A DNA stretch of 39,688 nt from the IMG/VR virus record IMGVR_UViG_3300046519_000152, positions 1 through 39,688 of that record, one strand, 5' to 3'. The notes beneath the pieces were generated by a model. The model made no database searches, was not told the origin of the DNA, and saw nothing but the letters and a program-made list of their open reading frames with translations. Every line of letters begins with the position of its first letter. Position 1 is the first letter of the stretch. The translations under genes were made by a program, and so were the position numbers. Source of the stretch: a virus. Below, piece by piece: positions 1 through 6,157 of the stretch.

Positions 1-585
1 GTGCTTGATCGTCGGCGCCATCGACTGGCCCCAGCCGGTCACCATTTTGAGATGGAAATGCTCAATGAACTCTACGCCCATCTCGCGCAAGTGCTGCGGA
101 CTTACCCGAACGTCCTGAAGCATTTCTGGATAGTCGTGCGGGATCTGTCCGCCACCCATCGCGGCGCGGACATCGTAGTGAGCGATCCAGACTTCATCAC
201 CTACGGCCCCAGGCCTGTAATAGTCGATCTCAATAGCGCCGCCAGCATCGCCGGCATCTGCGGCTGCTAGCAATCGCCTGCGGGCATCATCCGGCAACCC
301 CTTGCCTTGCTTGGCCAGCATCTGGCGGACAAGGTCAGCCGCCGAGGCTTGAGGTGCCGGAAGCTCCGGAACGCCAACCGGGTCGGAGGGAGAAACCAGC
401 GTTCCCGCACTGAGCCCGATCTTTGTCTCGAGGTTGGCCGCGGCCTTCTCCCCCAGGTTTCTGTGCCCATTGAGAATCTGGGACAGGTACGAGGCATCGA
501 GGCCGTGCAGATTGGCAAAATCTTTTTGCGAAGCCCCAGCCATTACAGCTTTCAGAGCCTTCACGCGCGTTTCATTTATATCCAT
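1..585 (-). CDS. cI: CI-like lysogeny repressor (HTH + S24 peptidase), C-terminus cut by window edge
   Basis: Reading leftward from ATG at 585-583 there is an uninterrupted frame of 195 codons that runs off the window. Residues ~8-60 form an XRE-type helix-turn-helix (ASQKDFANLHGLDASYLSQI) and residues 184-193 give GWGQSMAPTI, the S24/LexA motif with the catalytic serine at 188. The rest of the peptidase fold, including the lysine, lies outside. Proteins of this family hold the prophage silent by binding operators and are inactivated by RecA-stimulated self-cleavage. The usual cleavage dipeptide lies ~38 residues before the serine; here that stretch reads AAMGGG, so Met-Gly or Gly-Gly rather than clear Ala-Gly. 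No strong Shine-Dalgarno precedes the ATG, which would fit a leaderless or weakly translated maintenance transcript. It is divergent from the cro-like gene at 686. Confidence 0.9.
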   Translation of the reverse strand, partial: MDINETRVKALKAVMAGASQKDFANLHGLDASYLSQILNGHRNLGEKAAANLETKIGLSAGTLVSPSDPVGVPELPAPQASAADLVRQMLAKQGKGLPDDARRRLLAAADAGDAGGAIEIDYYRPGAVGDEVWIAHYDVRAAMGGGQIPHDYPEMLQDVRVSPQHLREMGVEFIEHFHLKMVTGWGQSMAPTIKH

Positions 586-685
586 TCGCCAATCATCGCT
601 TTCAGTTAGCAAACAGTAAATTACGGTCTGCTATTGCTTGCCGGATTAGCAGTTGCTAATCTGACGCTAACTAGGAGGTGAGCCC
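586..685. promoter_or_regulatory. Immunity operator/promoter region between cI and cro
   Basis: This 100-bp divergent gap is AT-richer than its flanks. At 644-661 lies a perfect inverted repeat, GATTAGCAGTTGCTAATC (8-bp arms, 2-bp spacer). Related half-sites GTTAGC at 605-610, TGCTAT at 629-634 and GCTAAC at 666-671 suggest further degenerate operators. The rightward gene has a strong Shine-Dalgarno (AGGAGGTGA, 673-681). I could not assign promoter hexamers with confidence; TTGCTT (634-639) with TAATCT (657-662) at 17-bp spacing is a weak candidate for the rightward promoter, and would be covered by the palindrome. Confidence 0.7.
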
Positions 686-925
686 ATGAACCTGCACAAC
701 TACATCAAGCCGCTCGACAAACAAGCCCTGGAGAGTTTTGCCGCTCGTTGTGGCACCACGGTAGGCCAACTTAAGCAGGTTGCTTACGGGTATCGCCGTC
801 CTGGAGCTGCTCTTGCCATTGGCATTGAGCGAGAGTCGAGACGTTCTGTGTCCTGCGAGGAAATGCGGCCCGACATTGACTGGGGCTACCTGCGCAGCTC
901 TCCGCCAGCAGCATCAGCAGCTTAA
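686..925 (+). CDS. Cro/YdaS-like DNA-binding regulator
   Basis: A 79-aa protein divergent from the repressor, with the helix-turn-helix pattern of the YdaS/Cro family: N-terminal YIKPLDKQALESFAARCGTT, then VGQLKQVAYGYRRPGAALAIGIE, where a recognition helix and the conserved ALAI-IE segment can be seen. Such proteins repress the early or lysogenic promoters and promote lytic growth. The start ATG has an excellent ribosome-binding site 5 bases upstream. The C-terminal 20 residues (RPDIDWGYLR and an Ala/Ser-rich tail) match the usual end of this family. Its stop codon is shared, through the palindrome TTAA, with the stop of the convergent gene at 922-1137. Confidence 0.8.
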   Translation: MNLHNYIKPLDKQALESFAARCGTTVGQLKQVAYGYRRPGAALAIGIERESRRSVSCEEMRPDIDWGYLRSSPPAASAA

Positions 926-1137
926 ACAACTGCCGCACGCTTAGAGCTCAACGAAATCGTCGTCCGCTCAAAGCCCCGCAAAGCTTCATCAGTAAGGCGA
1001 TCCCTGACCAGATCGGCATAGGCCTCGAAAGAAGGCCAAAGCCTCAGCTGGCAAGCCAAGGGAAGGGTGGATGCCAAGGCAGCCACAAAGCAGCGAAGGG
1101 CTGCTATCTCGCCTTGTAGTTCGGATGAGTCGGTCAT
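922..1137 (-). CDS. Small leftward protein of unknown function (71 aa)
   Basis: An ATG at 1137-1135 preceded on the minus strand by AAGGA at good spacing opens a 71-aa frame ending in the TTAA that also closes the cro-like gene. The protein is mostly helical: MTDSSELQGEIAALRCFVA, a hydrophobic stretch LASTLPLACQL, then FEAYADLVRDRLTDEALRGF. I do not recognise it. It opposes the early rightward transcript, so it may be expressed from the lysogen or affect cro/cII-region mRNA in antisense. A longer frame reaches 1332 but would overlap the 1201 gene and lacks a ribosome-binding site, so the inner start is preferred. Confidence 0.6.
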   Translation of the reverse strand: MTDSSELQGEIAALRCFVAALASTLPLACQLRLWPSFEAYADLVRDRLTDEALRGFERTTISLSSKRAAVV

Positions 1138-1200
1138 GGATGCGTCCTTGATCAGTAGTAGCGATTTGGCATGAACCCAGAATACGAATGAGAGAGCCTC

Positions 1201-1818
1201 ATGGAAACGTCCAGTCCAAGACATGCAGCGCAGACACGTGATCAGGTCCTGATCGCCCATGCACAAAACCAAATCGCCCGCACCAGCATGAGCCAGGACG
1301 ACTTCGCCCAGGCGCTGAGTCGTGAGCTGCACCTGTCTTGCTCGGGCAAAGCTATTTCGAAAGACGTGCCGGACTTCGACGCTCTGACTCAGGCGAATGA
1401 TGTGGGTGAATTCGTTAAAGCCACCGGGCGCTGGTTGAAGCGTGTTCAGCGCTGGCTTTCTGCGGAAAACGACATGCCGTCATGGCTGGAAGAGTCTTGG
1501 GTTTCCGCCCTCAGCGCCGAATACCGCGACGACTGCGTTAACGAGCTGGCAAGCCGTCACGGCCTGATCGGCGCCCGCCATCTGGAAACCGATCAATGCG
1601 CCAACAAGAGTTTTGGCGCCCTGATCCGCGCGTTCGGCGATGTGATTGATACCGGCAGCGATGTCTTCGACGACCAGGTTATGTGCGCCGAAGACCTGCC
1701 GCACCTTCCTGCGTTCGCCAAGCAATGCCGTCAGATCGAGGCACGTGCGGGCGAGCTGGGTCGCAAGGCAGAGCAACTGATGCATGAAGGTCGCAGCGGG
1801 CTGAAAGCCGTTTCGTAA
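1201..1818 (+). CDS. Early-region protein of unknown function in the cII/YdaT position (205 aa)
   Basis: A soluble 205-aa protein lying between the cro-like gene and the replication initiator, where cII-like or YdaT-like regulators usually lie. Residues ~13-60 (DQVLIAHAQNQIARTSMSQD, then a helix FAQALSRELHLS) could hold a small helical DNA-binding domain; the middle has a Trp-rich helix (ATGRWLKRVQRWLSAENDMP) and the C-terminus is charged and helical. I cannot assign a family from sequence alone. The ATG at 1201 is preceded by a modest GAGAG. A hairpin follows the stop directly, so it may end an early transcription unit. Confidence 0.65.
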   Translation: METSSPRHAAQTRDQVLIAHAQNQIARTSMSQDDFAQALSRELHLSCSGKAISKDVPDFDALTQANDVGEFVKATGRWLKRVQRWLSAENDMPSWLEESWVSALSAEYRDDCVNELASRHGLIGARHLETDQCANKSFGALIRAFGDVIDTGSDVFDDQVMCAEDLPHLPAFAKQCRQIEARAGELGRKAEQLMHEGRSGLKAVS

Positions 1819-1835
1819 ATTTCAGGCAAAAAAAA

Positions 1836-1857
1836 GCCACCGGCGAGGGTGGCTCTT
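1836..1857. terminator. Hairpin, possible bidirectional early terminator
   Basis: GCCACC (1836-1841) pairs with GGTGGC (1848-1853) over a 6-base loop. An A8 run precedes it and TCTTTC follows, so the minus-strand orientation has the better U-tract. It lies between the 205-aa gene and the initiator gene and may limit read-through unless antiterminated. Confidence 0.5.
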
Positions 1858-1884
1858 TCAACAGCAAGTTCAACGAGAAGAATC

Positions 1885-2760
1885 ATGACAAACATCACCC
1901 ACATACACAAGTCCCGAGGGTTCACCCGAATGGACAACGAAATTATGGAGGCTCTCGCGACTGTTGATCTGCCTGCGCGTGAGCTTCGTGTCGTCATGGC
2001 GATCGCACGGCAGACGATTGGATTTCAGCTTGAGACAAAACGTCTCACAGCGGACGAGCTGGGCAAGCTGACCAACATGCGCCGCGATGTGACCTCGAAG
2101 GCCATCAGCCACCTGCTCGAACGGCGGGTGATCTTCCGTGTCGGTGGCAGCCGTGGGGATATCGGCATTTCCCCTGTAGCTGAGTGGCTTTTCTACCAAG
2201 AAAAACGAGCATGTCTCACTGAGACCAAAACGTCTCACTCAGACAATATCGTCTCACTGAGACATCCGGCGAGTGAGACCAAAACGGCAACTTGCCTTCC
2301 TTATACAAAGAAAGAACCCCTATTAACTCTTTCTTCGAAAGAGATTAATCCGCCCCAAGTTGATTCGGGCGAATCCGCTGCCGACAAACCAGACCGCAAA
2401 GCACCATTCGGCAAGATTCAGATGCTTGCCAACAACCCGAATGCCATTCCTGAACAACTCCTTGTCGACTGGCTGGCCCTGCGCAAGACCAAACGCTCAG
2501 TCATCAGCCTGACCGTGTGGGATTCGCTCAACGCCGAACTGGTCAAGTGCGCAGAACTGGGCATCACCTCGACCCAGGCGATGACCGAAGCGCTTACCGC
2601 TGGCTGGCAGGGATTCAAAGCCGAGTGGATTGCCAACCGCCTTGCCAACTCAGCACCAGCCGCAAAACCGGTCAAGCCCGCTAGCCGCCACACCGGGTTC
2701 GCTGATCGTGATTACAGCCGTGGACTTGTAGACCTTGGGGGTGGCGAACATGCGTTCTGA
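1885..2760 (+). CDS. O: Phage replication initiator, lambda O-like
   Basis: From ATG 1885 (GAGAAG just upstream) the protein is 291 aa. Residues ~8-110 match the phage replication protein O N-terminal winged-helix domain: GFTRMDNEIMEALATVDLPA, RELRVVMAIARQTIGFQLET and a DNA-contacting segment MRRDVTSKAISHLLERRVI. A poorly conserved linker of ~90 residues (about 110-190) follows, encoded by the repeat-rich stretch 2211-2345, then a C-terminal domain from GKIQMLANNPNAIPEQLLVD onward that probably contacts the helicase loader. O-type proteins bind iterons inside their own gene and recruit loader and DnaB. The next gene is a DnaC-like loader overlapping by 11 bases, the classic O/P order. An upstream in-frame start at 1849 would sit within the hairpin and is less likely. 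Confidence 0.88.
   Translation: MTNITHIHKSRGFTRMDNEIMEALATVDLPARELRVVMAIARQTIGFQLETKRLTADELGKLTNMRRDVTSKAISHLLERRVIFRVGGSRGDIGISPVAEWLFYQEKRACLTETKTSHSDNIVSLRHPASETKTATCLPYTKKEPLLTLSSKEINPPQVDSGESAADKPDRKAPFGKIQMLANNPNAIPEQLLVDWLALRKTKRSVISLTVWDSLNAELVKCAELGITSTQAMTEALTAGWQGFKAEWIANRLANSAPAAKPVKPASRHTGFADRDYSRGLVDLGGGEHAF
2031..2350. other. Putative replication origin: palindromic iterons inside O plus AT-rich stretch
   Basis: The 13-bp palindrome GTCTCACTGAGAC occurs at 2213-2225 and 2251-2263, with a one-base variant (GTCTCACTCAGAC) at 2232-2244 and the half-site GTGAGAC at 2273-2279. Spacing start to start is 19 bp, and the two exact copies are 38 bp apart. The flank CAAAACG recurs after the first and last sites. 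An extra pair of inverted half-sites, TGAGAC and GTCTCA around AAAAC, lies at 2031-2047. Immediately downstream, ~2295-2350 is AT-rich with an imperfect inverted AAAGA/TCTTT arrangement. In lambda, O-binding iterons followed by an AT-rich unwinding element lie in the same place in the O gene. Confidence 0.78.
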
Positions 2761-3562
2761 AGAAGTCATTGAGATGCCGGCAGTGGTTGACGGCTGCGGT
2801 CAGCGTATCCAGCCCGCCGATTGCGACAAGCACGGCGCTTTCGACCAGCGCGTCAGCATCATCTTCGGCCGCGAGTTCAAGGGCATCTGCCCAGAGTGCG
2901 AGAAAATCAGCAAAGCCGAGCGAGAAGCCGAAGAGCAGGCTACTGCAGCGCGTGACGCTCGCATCGCCATGGCGCGGAAACTTGGCTCAGCGTTGATCCC
3001 GAAGCGCTTCGCCGACAAGACCTTCGACGCGTACATCGCTGACACCGAAGGGCAGAAGAAGGCGCTGCGCATCGCCACCCGTTACGCGGAGCGTTTCGTG
3101 GACATCGCGCCGACTGGACGCTGCCTTCTGCTGCTGGGCAAGCCTGGCACCGGCAAGACCCATCTGGCCGTCTCGATCGCCAACGAGGTGATGGGCACTA
3201 CCACCGCAACTGCAGTTTACCGAACCATCGGCTCGGTGCTGCAGGCCATCCGTGCGACCTATGACCGTTCCAGCGATCAGACCGAAGCGCAAATCCTTCA
3301 AGGGCTCATCGCGCCATCGCTCCTGGTCCTCGATGAGATCGGCGTTAGCAAGGAAACCCCAAGCGACTTCGAGCTGACCACGTTGTTCGCGATCATCAAT
3401 GGCCGCTACGAAGAGCTTCGCCCGACCATTATCGTCTCTAACCTCGAAGCCGAGCAGTTGCCTTGCGCCCTGGGCGAACGCTGCATGGATCGTCTTCGCG
3501 AGGGCGGTGGCGTTGCGGTGAAGTTCGACTGGGAATCGCAACGCGGCAGGGAGGGCTTCTGA
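2750..3562 (+). CDS. DnaC-like helicase loader (AAA+ ATPase)
   Basis: A 270-aa protein starting at ATG 2750, overlapping the O stop by 11 bases. The N-terminus has four cysteines (C16, C25, C47, C50; the last pair as CPEC) that could form a zinc ribbon, followed by a charged coiled-coil (~52-78). The AAA+ core has Walker A GKPGTGKT at 130-137, Walker B LLVLDE at 191-196 and a sensor-1 like VSN at 229-231. This is the DnaC/IstB-type loader fold: it binds host DnaB and places it at the origin opened by O. It functionally replaces lambda P. Order, overlap and motifs make the call firm; the exact partner interface cannot be seen. Confidence 0.92.
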   Translation: MRSEEVIEMPAVVDGCGQRIQPADCDKHGAFDQRVSIIFGREFKGICPECEKISKAEREAEEQATAARDARIAMARKLGSALIPKRFADKTFDAYIADTEGQKKALRIATRYAERFVDIAPTGRCLLLLGKPGTGKTHLAVSIANEVMGTTTATAVYRTIGSVLQAIRATYDRSSDQTEAQILQGLIAPSLLVLDEIGVSKETPSDFELTTLFAIINGRYEELRPTIIVSNLEAEQLPCALGERCMDRLREGGGVAVKFDWESQRGREGF

Positions 3563-3678
3563 TGAAAATCCCCATCCTGATCATCACCGTTACGTTGCTG
3601 TGCACTGCCGTCCAGATCACTCAGCCGGGTGTTGCTTCGAAGCCTGTGCCGTTTTATTCGGGGGTCCTCTTCCGATGA
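3562..3678 (+). CDS. Tiny membrane or exported peptide (38 aa)
   Basis: An ATGA overlap with the loader stop starts a 38-aa frame: MKIPILIITVTLLCTAVQIT followed by a short tail. The first 20 residues are strongly hydrophobic and look like a signal anchor or signal peptide. The stop overlaps the ATG of the NinB gene in turn (ATGA at 3675-3678), so it is embedded in a translationally coupled chain, which argues that it is real. Function unknown. Confidence 0.6.
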   Translation: MKIPILIITVTLLCTAVQITQPGVASKPVPFYSGVLFR

Positions 3679-4115
3679 CCGACCTCATCCTTCGCACCGA
3701 GTCCGACCGCGTTCGCCTTATGGGGTACCTGCAAGGCCTCGACCTGACCAAACCGCGCAAGCTGACCATCGTCGAAATCCGCAGCAAGCGCAGTGATGCT
3801 CAGAACAAAATGCTGTGGATGTGGAACGGCCTGATCCAGACTCATCTGCGCGACTCGTTCGGCCAAATCGCCAGTTCGGAAGAATGGCACGAAATTCTGG
3901 TGTCGCGCCTCTGGCCGGCCGAGGTTCACCCAGTTCAGCTTCCAGACGGTACCCGATACCGCGTCGGCCGCGCCAAGACCCGCAGCTTCACCATCGCGCA
4001 GATGACGACCTATCTGGAATTGCTAGACGCGTACTGCGCCGTGCACCTGCAGTTGCTGCTGCCGCACCCCGACGACCTGATGTACGCCATCTACGGCGAG
4101 AGGAGGGCGGCATGA
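3675..4115 (+). CDS. ninB: NinB-like recombination protein
   Basis: 146 aa from ATG 3675. It matches the NinB family (lambda orf/ninB, a recombination mediator that can substitute for RecFOR): an N-terminal strand segment LTKPRKLTIVEIRSKRSDAQ, the diagnostic Q-N-K-M-L-W-M-W motif (QNKMLWMWNGLIQTHL), and later YLELLDAYCAVHLQLLLPHP. The length equals the family norm. It sits upstream of NinG as in the lambda nin region and overlaps both neighbours by 4 bases. Confidence 0.85.
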   Translation: MTDLILRTESDRVRLMGYLQGLDLTKPRKLTIVEIRSKRSDAQNKMLWMWNGLIQTHLRDSFGQIASSEEWHEILVSRLWPAEVHPVQLPDGTRYRVGRAKTRSFTIAQMTTYLELLDAYCAVHLQLLLPHPDDLMYAIYGERRAA

Positions 4116-4399
4116 GCCATCAATTCAAAGCGAGCGATCTGGCGCTCATCACCAACCACACGTTTCCTGAAGCTATAGGCCGCTGCGTTGAGTTGGTTTC
4201 ACGTCATCTGGTCGGGCCGGTAGATCGTCGCGACCCAGCGGACCCCAGCGTTTACGAGCTGGACGGTGGAGAGCCGGTCTGGGTTGTCACTTCGGAGTTC
4301 TTCTGCGAGCCGGGCTGCATTGCCTGGGAGAAATCGCTTATGCCAATGCGCGGAGACTTCGCACCCGAGCAAACCAAGTCCCGCGAGGTGACCGCATGA
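4112..4399 (+). CDS. Small conserved-looking nin-region protein (95 aa)
   Basis: Starts at ATG 4112 in an ATGA overlap with ninB behind AGGAGGG. The protein is soluble; the middle contains YELDGGEPVWVVTSEFFCEP and a Cys pair. I do not recognise the family. Its stop overlaps the next ATG. Position in the nin-like operon suggests an accessory early function. Confidence 0.7.
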   Translation: MSHQFKASDLALITNHTFPEAIGRCVELVSRHLVGPVDRRDPADPSVYELDGGEPVWVVTSEFFCEPGCIAWEKSLMPMRGDFAPEQTKSREVTA

Positions 4400-4506
4400 A
4401 GACCATCAACGCCCTCATTCGGACCCTCGCATGCTTCGCCGCAATGATGGAGTGCGCGGCGCTCGAACCGTCTACAGCCCAGTTCCAGATCGGAGGTGGA
4501 CTGTGA
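4396..4506 (+). CDS. Very small coupled ORF (36 aa)
   Basis: ATGA overlap with the preceding gene; a short frame MKTINALIRTLACFAAMMEC and a 16-residue tail. The N-terminal half is amphipathic or hydrophobic. It ends in TGA overlapping the GTG start of NinG (GTGA). Its main role may be to carry ribosomes into ninG, although NinG also has its own strong Shine-Dalgarno. No function can be assigned. Confidence 0.45.
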   Translation: MKTINALIRTLACFAAMMECAALEPSTAQFQIGGGL

Positions 4507-5114
4507 TCGGACGGGAAGCCAGGAAGTCGCCACCAGAGCGCAAGAAGAAGACCTGCGCCAATCCAGTCTGCGACGTCCAGTTCGTGCCGGCGCAGCTCGG
4601 GCAAAAGGTCTGCGGTTGGGCATGCGGCCTGGCCATCGCGCCGGCGAACCAGGACAAGGCGCGCAAGGCCATCGAGCAGCGTGAGCGCCGGGAGATCAAG
4701 GTTCGTAAGGAGAAGCTGAAATCGCGTGGCGACCACATGCGCGAAACTCAGCAGGCATTCAACGAATTTATCCGGTGGCGAGATCAGTTGGCCGGGCGCC
4801 TGTGTATTTCCAGCGGCAAGCCATTGGACTGGAGCGGTAACGCGGTCGATGCAGGCCATTACCGCAGCGTCGGGTCGGCTCCGCACCTCAGGTTCGACGA
4901 GCGTAACTGTCACGCCCAGAGCAAGCAGGACAACCGATTCCTGTCGGGCAACGCCGTGGTTTACCGCATCGGCCTTATCGCACGCATTGGCTTGGAGGCG
5001 GTTGACGCGCTGGAGTCGGATCAATCGGTTCGCAAGTACACGATCGAGCAGCTGCAAGAAATCAAAGCGCATTACCGGGCATTGGTCAGAGAATTGAAGG
5101 GGAGAGCGGCATGA
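4503..5114 (+). CDS. ninG: NinG/Rap-like recombination endonuclease
   Basis: 203 aa from GTG 4503, chosen because GGAGG (4492-4496) lies 6 bases upstream and because homologous NinG proteins begin near this point. The N-terminus carries a zinc site (CANPVC at ~15, CGWAC at ~37), followed by a long basic helix and the NinG core with DAGHYRSVGSAPHLRFDERN and CHAQSKQDNRFLSGN, an HNH-like His/Asn arrangement. Lambda Rap is a structure-specific endonuclease for recombination intermediates such as D-loops and Holliday junctions. It sits immediately before the Q-position gene, as in lambdoid phages. Confidence 0.88.
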   Translation: MIGREARKSPPERKKKTCANPVCDVQFVPAQLGQKVCGWACGLAIAPANQDKARKAIEQRERREIKVRKEKLKSRGDHMRETQQAFNEFIRWRDQLAGRLCISSGKPLDWSGNAVDAGHYRSVGSAPHLRFDERNCHAQSKQDNRFLSGNAVVYRIGLIARIGLEAVDALESDQSVRKYTIEQLQEIKAHYRALVRELKGRAA

Positions 5115-5656
5115 CTTATCGCAATGTGGTTTCCGCAGTAGTCCGGGCGCTGGCCGCCGAGACGATCAACAGCGCGGGCGGATGCGACTTTGAGCCAAAG
5201 GTGCAGGCTGCCAAGCAGAAGGGCGAGATCATCGGCAAGGAAGCTGCGTTCCTGCAAGACTGCTGGGTGTTTGGTCGCCTCCACAAATCGTTGTCGCCCG
5301 CACACTGGCGCGCGCTGGTGGCCAAGTTCTCGACGCACACTGACCGCAAGCACTCGGCAATTGCCGATCTGACCATGGTTATGCGCTCGCCAGCGCCGGA
5401 GCGGTTCCGTCACTGCGCGATCGTTACCTGGGCGCTGCCAAAGCTGCCAGGTGTCGAGGGAAAGCGGTCCACTAGTGTGCTGCCGGCCGGCTGGTACGAG
5501 ATGGATAACTGGTCGAATGAACCGCACCCGATCAAGACTCAAGAGCGGTGGCGTCGTGAGATTCGCAAGACCTTAGAGCGCGAAGTTGATCAGGCCTTAG
5601 TGGAGGTCCAGCACGTTCTAGAGCATGAAGGCCTTCTGATGGCGGAATGTGCTTGA
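5111..5656 (+). CDS. Protein in antiterminator Q position (181 aa), function unproven
   Basis: ATGA overlap with ninG. A soluble, basic protein beginning MTYRNVVSAVVRALAAET, with central CWVFGRLHKSLSPAHWRALVAKFSTH and a Trp-rich segment IVTWALPKLPG, then a charged helical C-terminus. I know of similar-looking hypothetical proteins at this place in Pseudomonas phages but no characterised family. Placement directly after ninG and directly before a promoter-hairpin-terminator array is where lambdoid Q genes sit, so a late-gene antitermination role is a reasonable inference, not a sequence-level identification. Confidence 0.75.
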   Translation: MTYRNVVSAVVRALAAETINSAGGCDFEPKVQAAKQKGEIIGKEAAFLQDCWVFGRLHKSLSPAHWRALVAKFSTHTDRKHSAIADLTMVMRSPAPERFRHCAIVTWALPKLPGVEGKRSTSVLPAGWYEMDNWSNEPHPIKTQERWRREIRKTLEREVDQALVEVQHVLEHEGLLMAECA

Positions 5657-5682
5657 CCTTCAGTGATCCAATGAGCCAATAT
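5653..5682 (+). promoter_or_regulatory. Candidate late promoter
   Basis: TTGACC at 5653-5658 matches the sigma70 -35 consensus at 5 of 6 bases and overlaps the stop of the Q-position gene. CAATAT at 5677-5682 with 18-bp spacing is a weak -10 (3 of 6). It precedes a hairpin and a terminator, as lambda pR' precedes tR'. Confidence 0.35.
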
Positions 5683-5694
5683 CACCCCATCATG

Positions 5695-5720
5695 TCAATC
5701 CTGCGCGCATAAAGGATTGA
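5695..5720. repeat. Inverted repeat, hairpin in late leader
   Basis: TCAATCC (5695-5701) and GGATTGA (5714-5720) form a perfect 7-bp inverted repeat with a 12-base loop. It lies 8 bases before the terminator hairpin at 5728 and may be an RNA structure or a protein site in the late leader. Confidence 0.55.
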
Positions 5721-5727
5721 TCCAGAA

Positions 5728-5755
5728 AGCCCAGCATCTACTGTTGGGCTTTTTT
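5728..5755 (+). terminator. Rho-independent terminator in late leader
   Basis: AGCCCAGC (5728-5735) pairs with GTTGGGCT (5743-5750), with one G-U pair, followed by six T. It is a strong intrinsic terminator upstream of all lysis and structural genes, so late expression must bypass it. Confidence 0.85.
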
Positions 5756-5854
5756 GTGCGTGTTTTCCGCCCGTCGGCCTGTAGGCACTTCACGGTCTCG
5801 ACGCATTCCGATCTGTATGTGCAGATATCCTGTACTCAGGTTAGGAGAGTCAGA

Positions 5855-6067
5855 ATGGCGATCGAGAACAACGGACCGGAATCAGCGTATCCAGGTCCAG
5901 ACGAGAAAAGCATCGACACCGGCGTAGATCATGATTCTGGCCTGGATCAAACTTCCTCTGAGCCTAAGCAGGGAACAGGTGAGAAGCCGGAAGACTGGAC
6001 CCCGCCACAAGGCAACCCAGGCTCGGATCAGGATGCTCTGACCAACCGTGACAGAGGCGGCGCATAG
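5855..6067 (+). CDS. Small acidic, disordered protein (70 aa)
   Basis: ATG 5855 behind GGAGAG at 7 bases. The product is hydrophilic and rich in Asp, Glu, Gly, Pro and Gln (for example GVDHDSGLDQTSSEPKQGTG, then PEDWTPPQGNPGSDQDALTN), so probably disordered. It is enclosed by terminators on both sides (5728 and 6100), an independent unit. Such small acidic proteins of Pseudomonas phages and chromosomes are uncharacterised. Confidence 0.65.
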   Translation: MAIENNGPESAYPGPDEKSIDTGVDHDSGLDQTSSEPKQGTGEKPEDWTPPQGNPGSDQDALTNRDRGGA

Positions 6068-6099
6068 CTCCCGCTGCTTAAAGATAAAAAGCAAATAGA

Positions 6100-6126
6100 A
6101 GCCCAGGCACTCGCTTGGGCTTTTTC
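6100..6126 (+). terminator. Rho-independent terminator before holin
   Basis: AGCCCAGG (6100-6107) pairs with CTTGGGCT (6114-6121) with one G-U pair, followed by TTTTTC. The stem sequence is nearly the same as that of the terminator at 5728, suggesting duplication or a shared origin. Confidence 0.82.
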
Positions 6127-6157
6127 ATTTCCGCTCCCCGCAAGGGAGGACAGTCGG

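Noticed and set aside
1-270. Rightward 89-aa frame at the left edge
   Set aside because: It is the antisense of the repressor gene, whose leftward frame shows both an HTH and the S24 serine motif.
307-619. Rightward frames of 100 and 61 aa
   Set aside because: Both lie antisense to the HTH part of the repressor; composition is Arg/Ser-rich, with no start signals.
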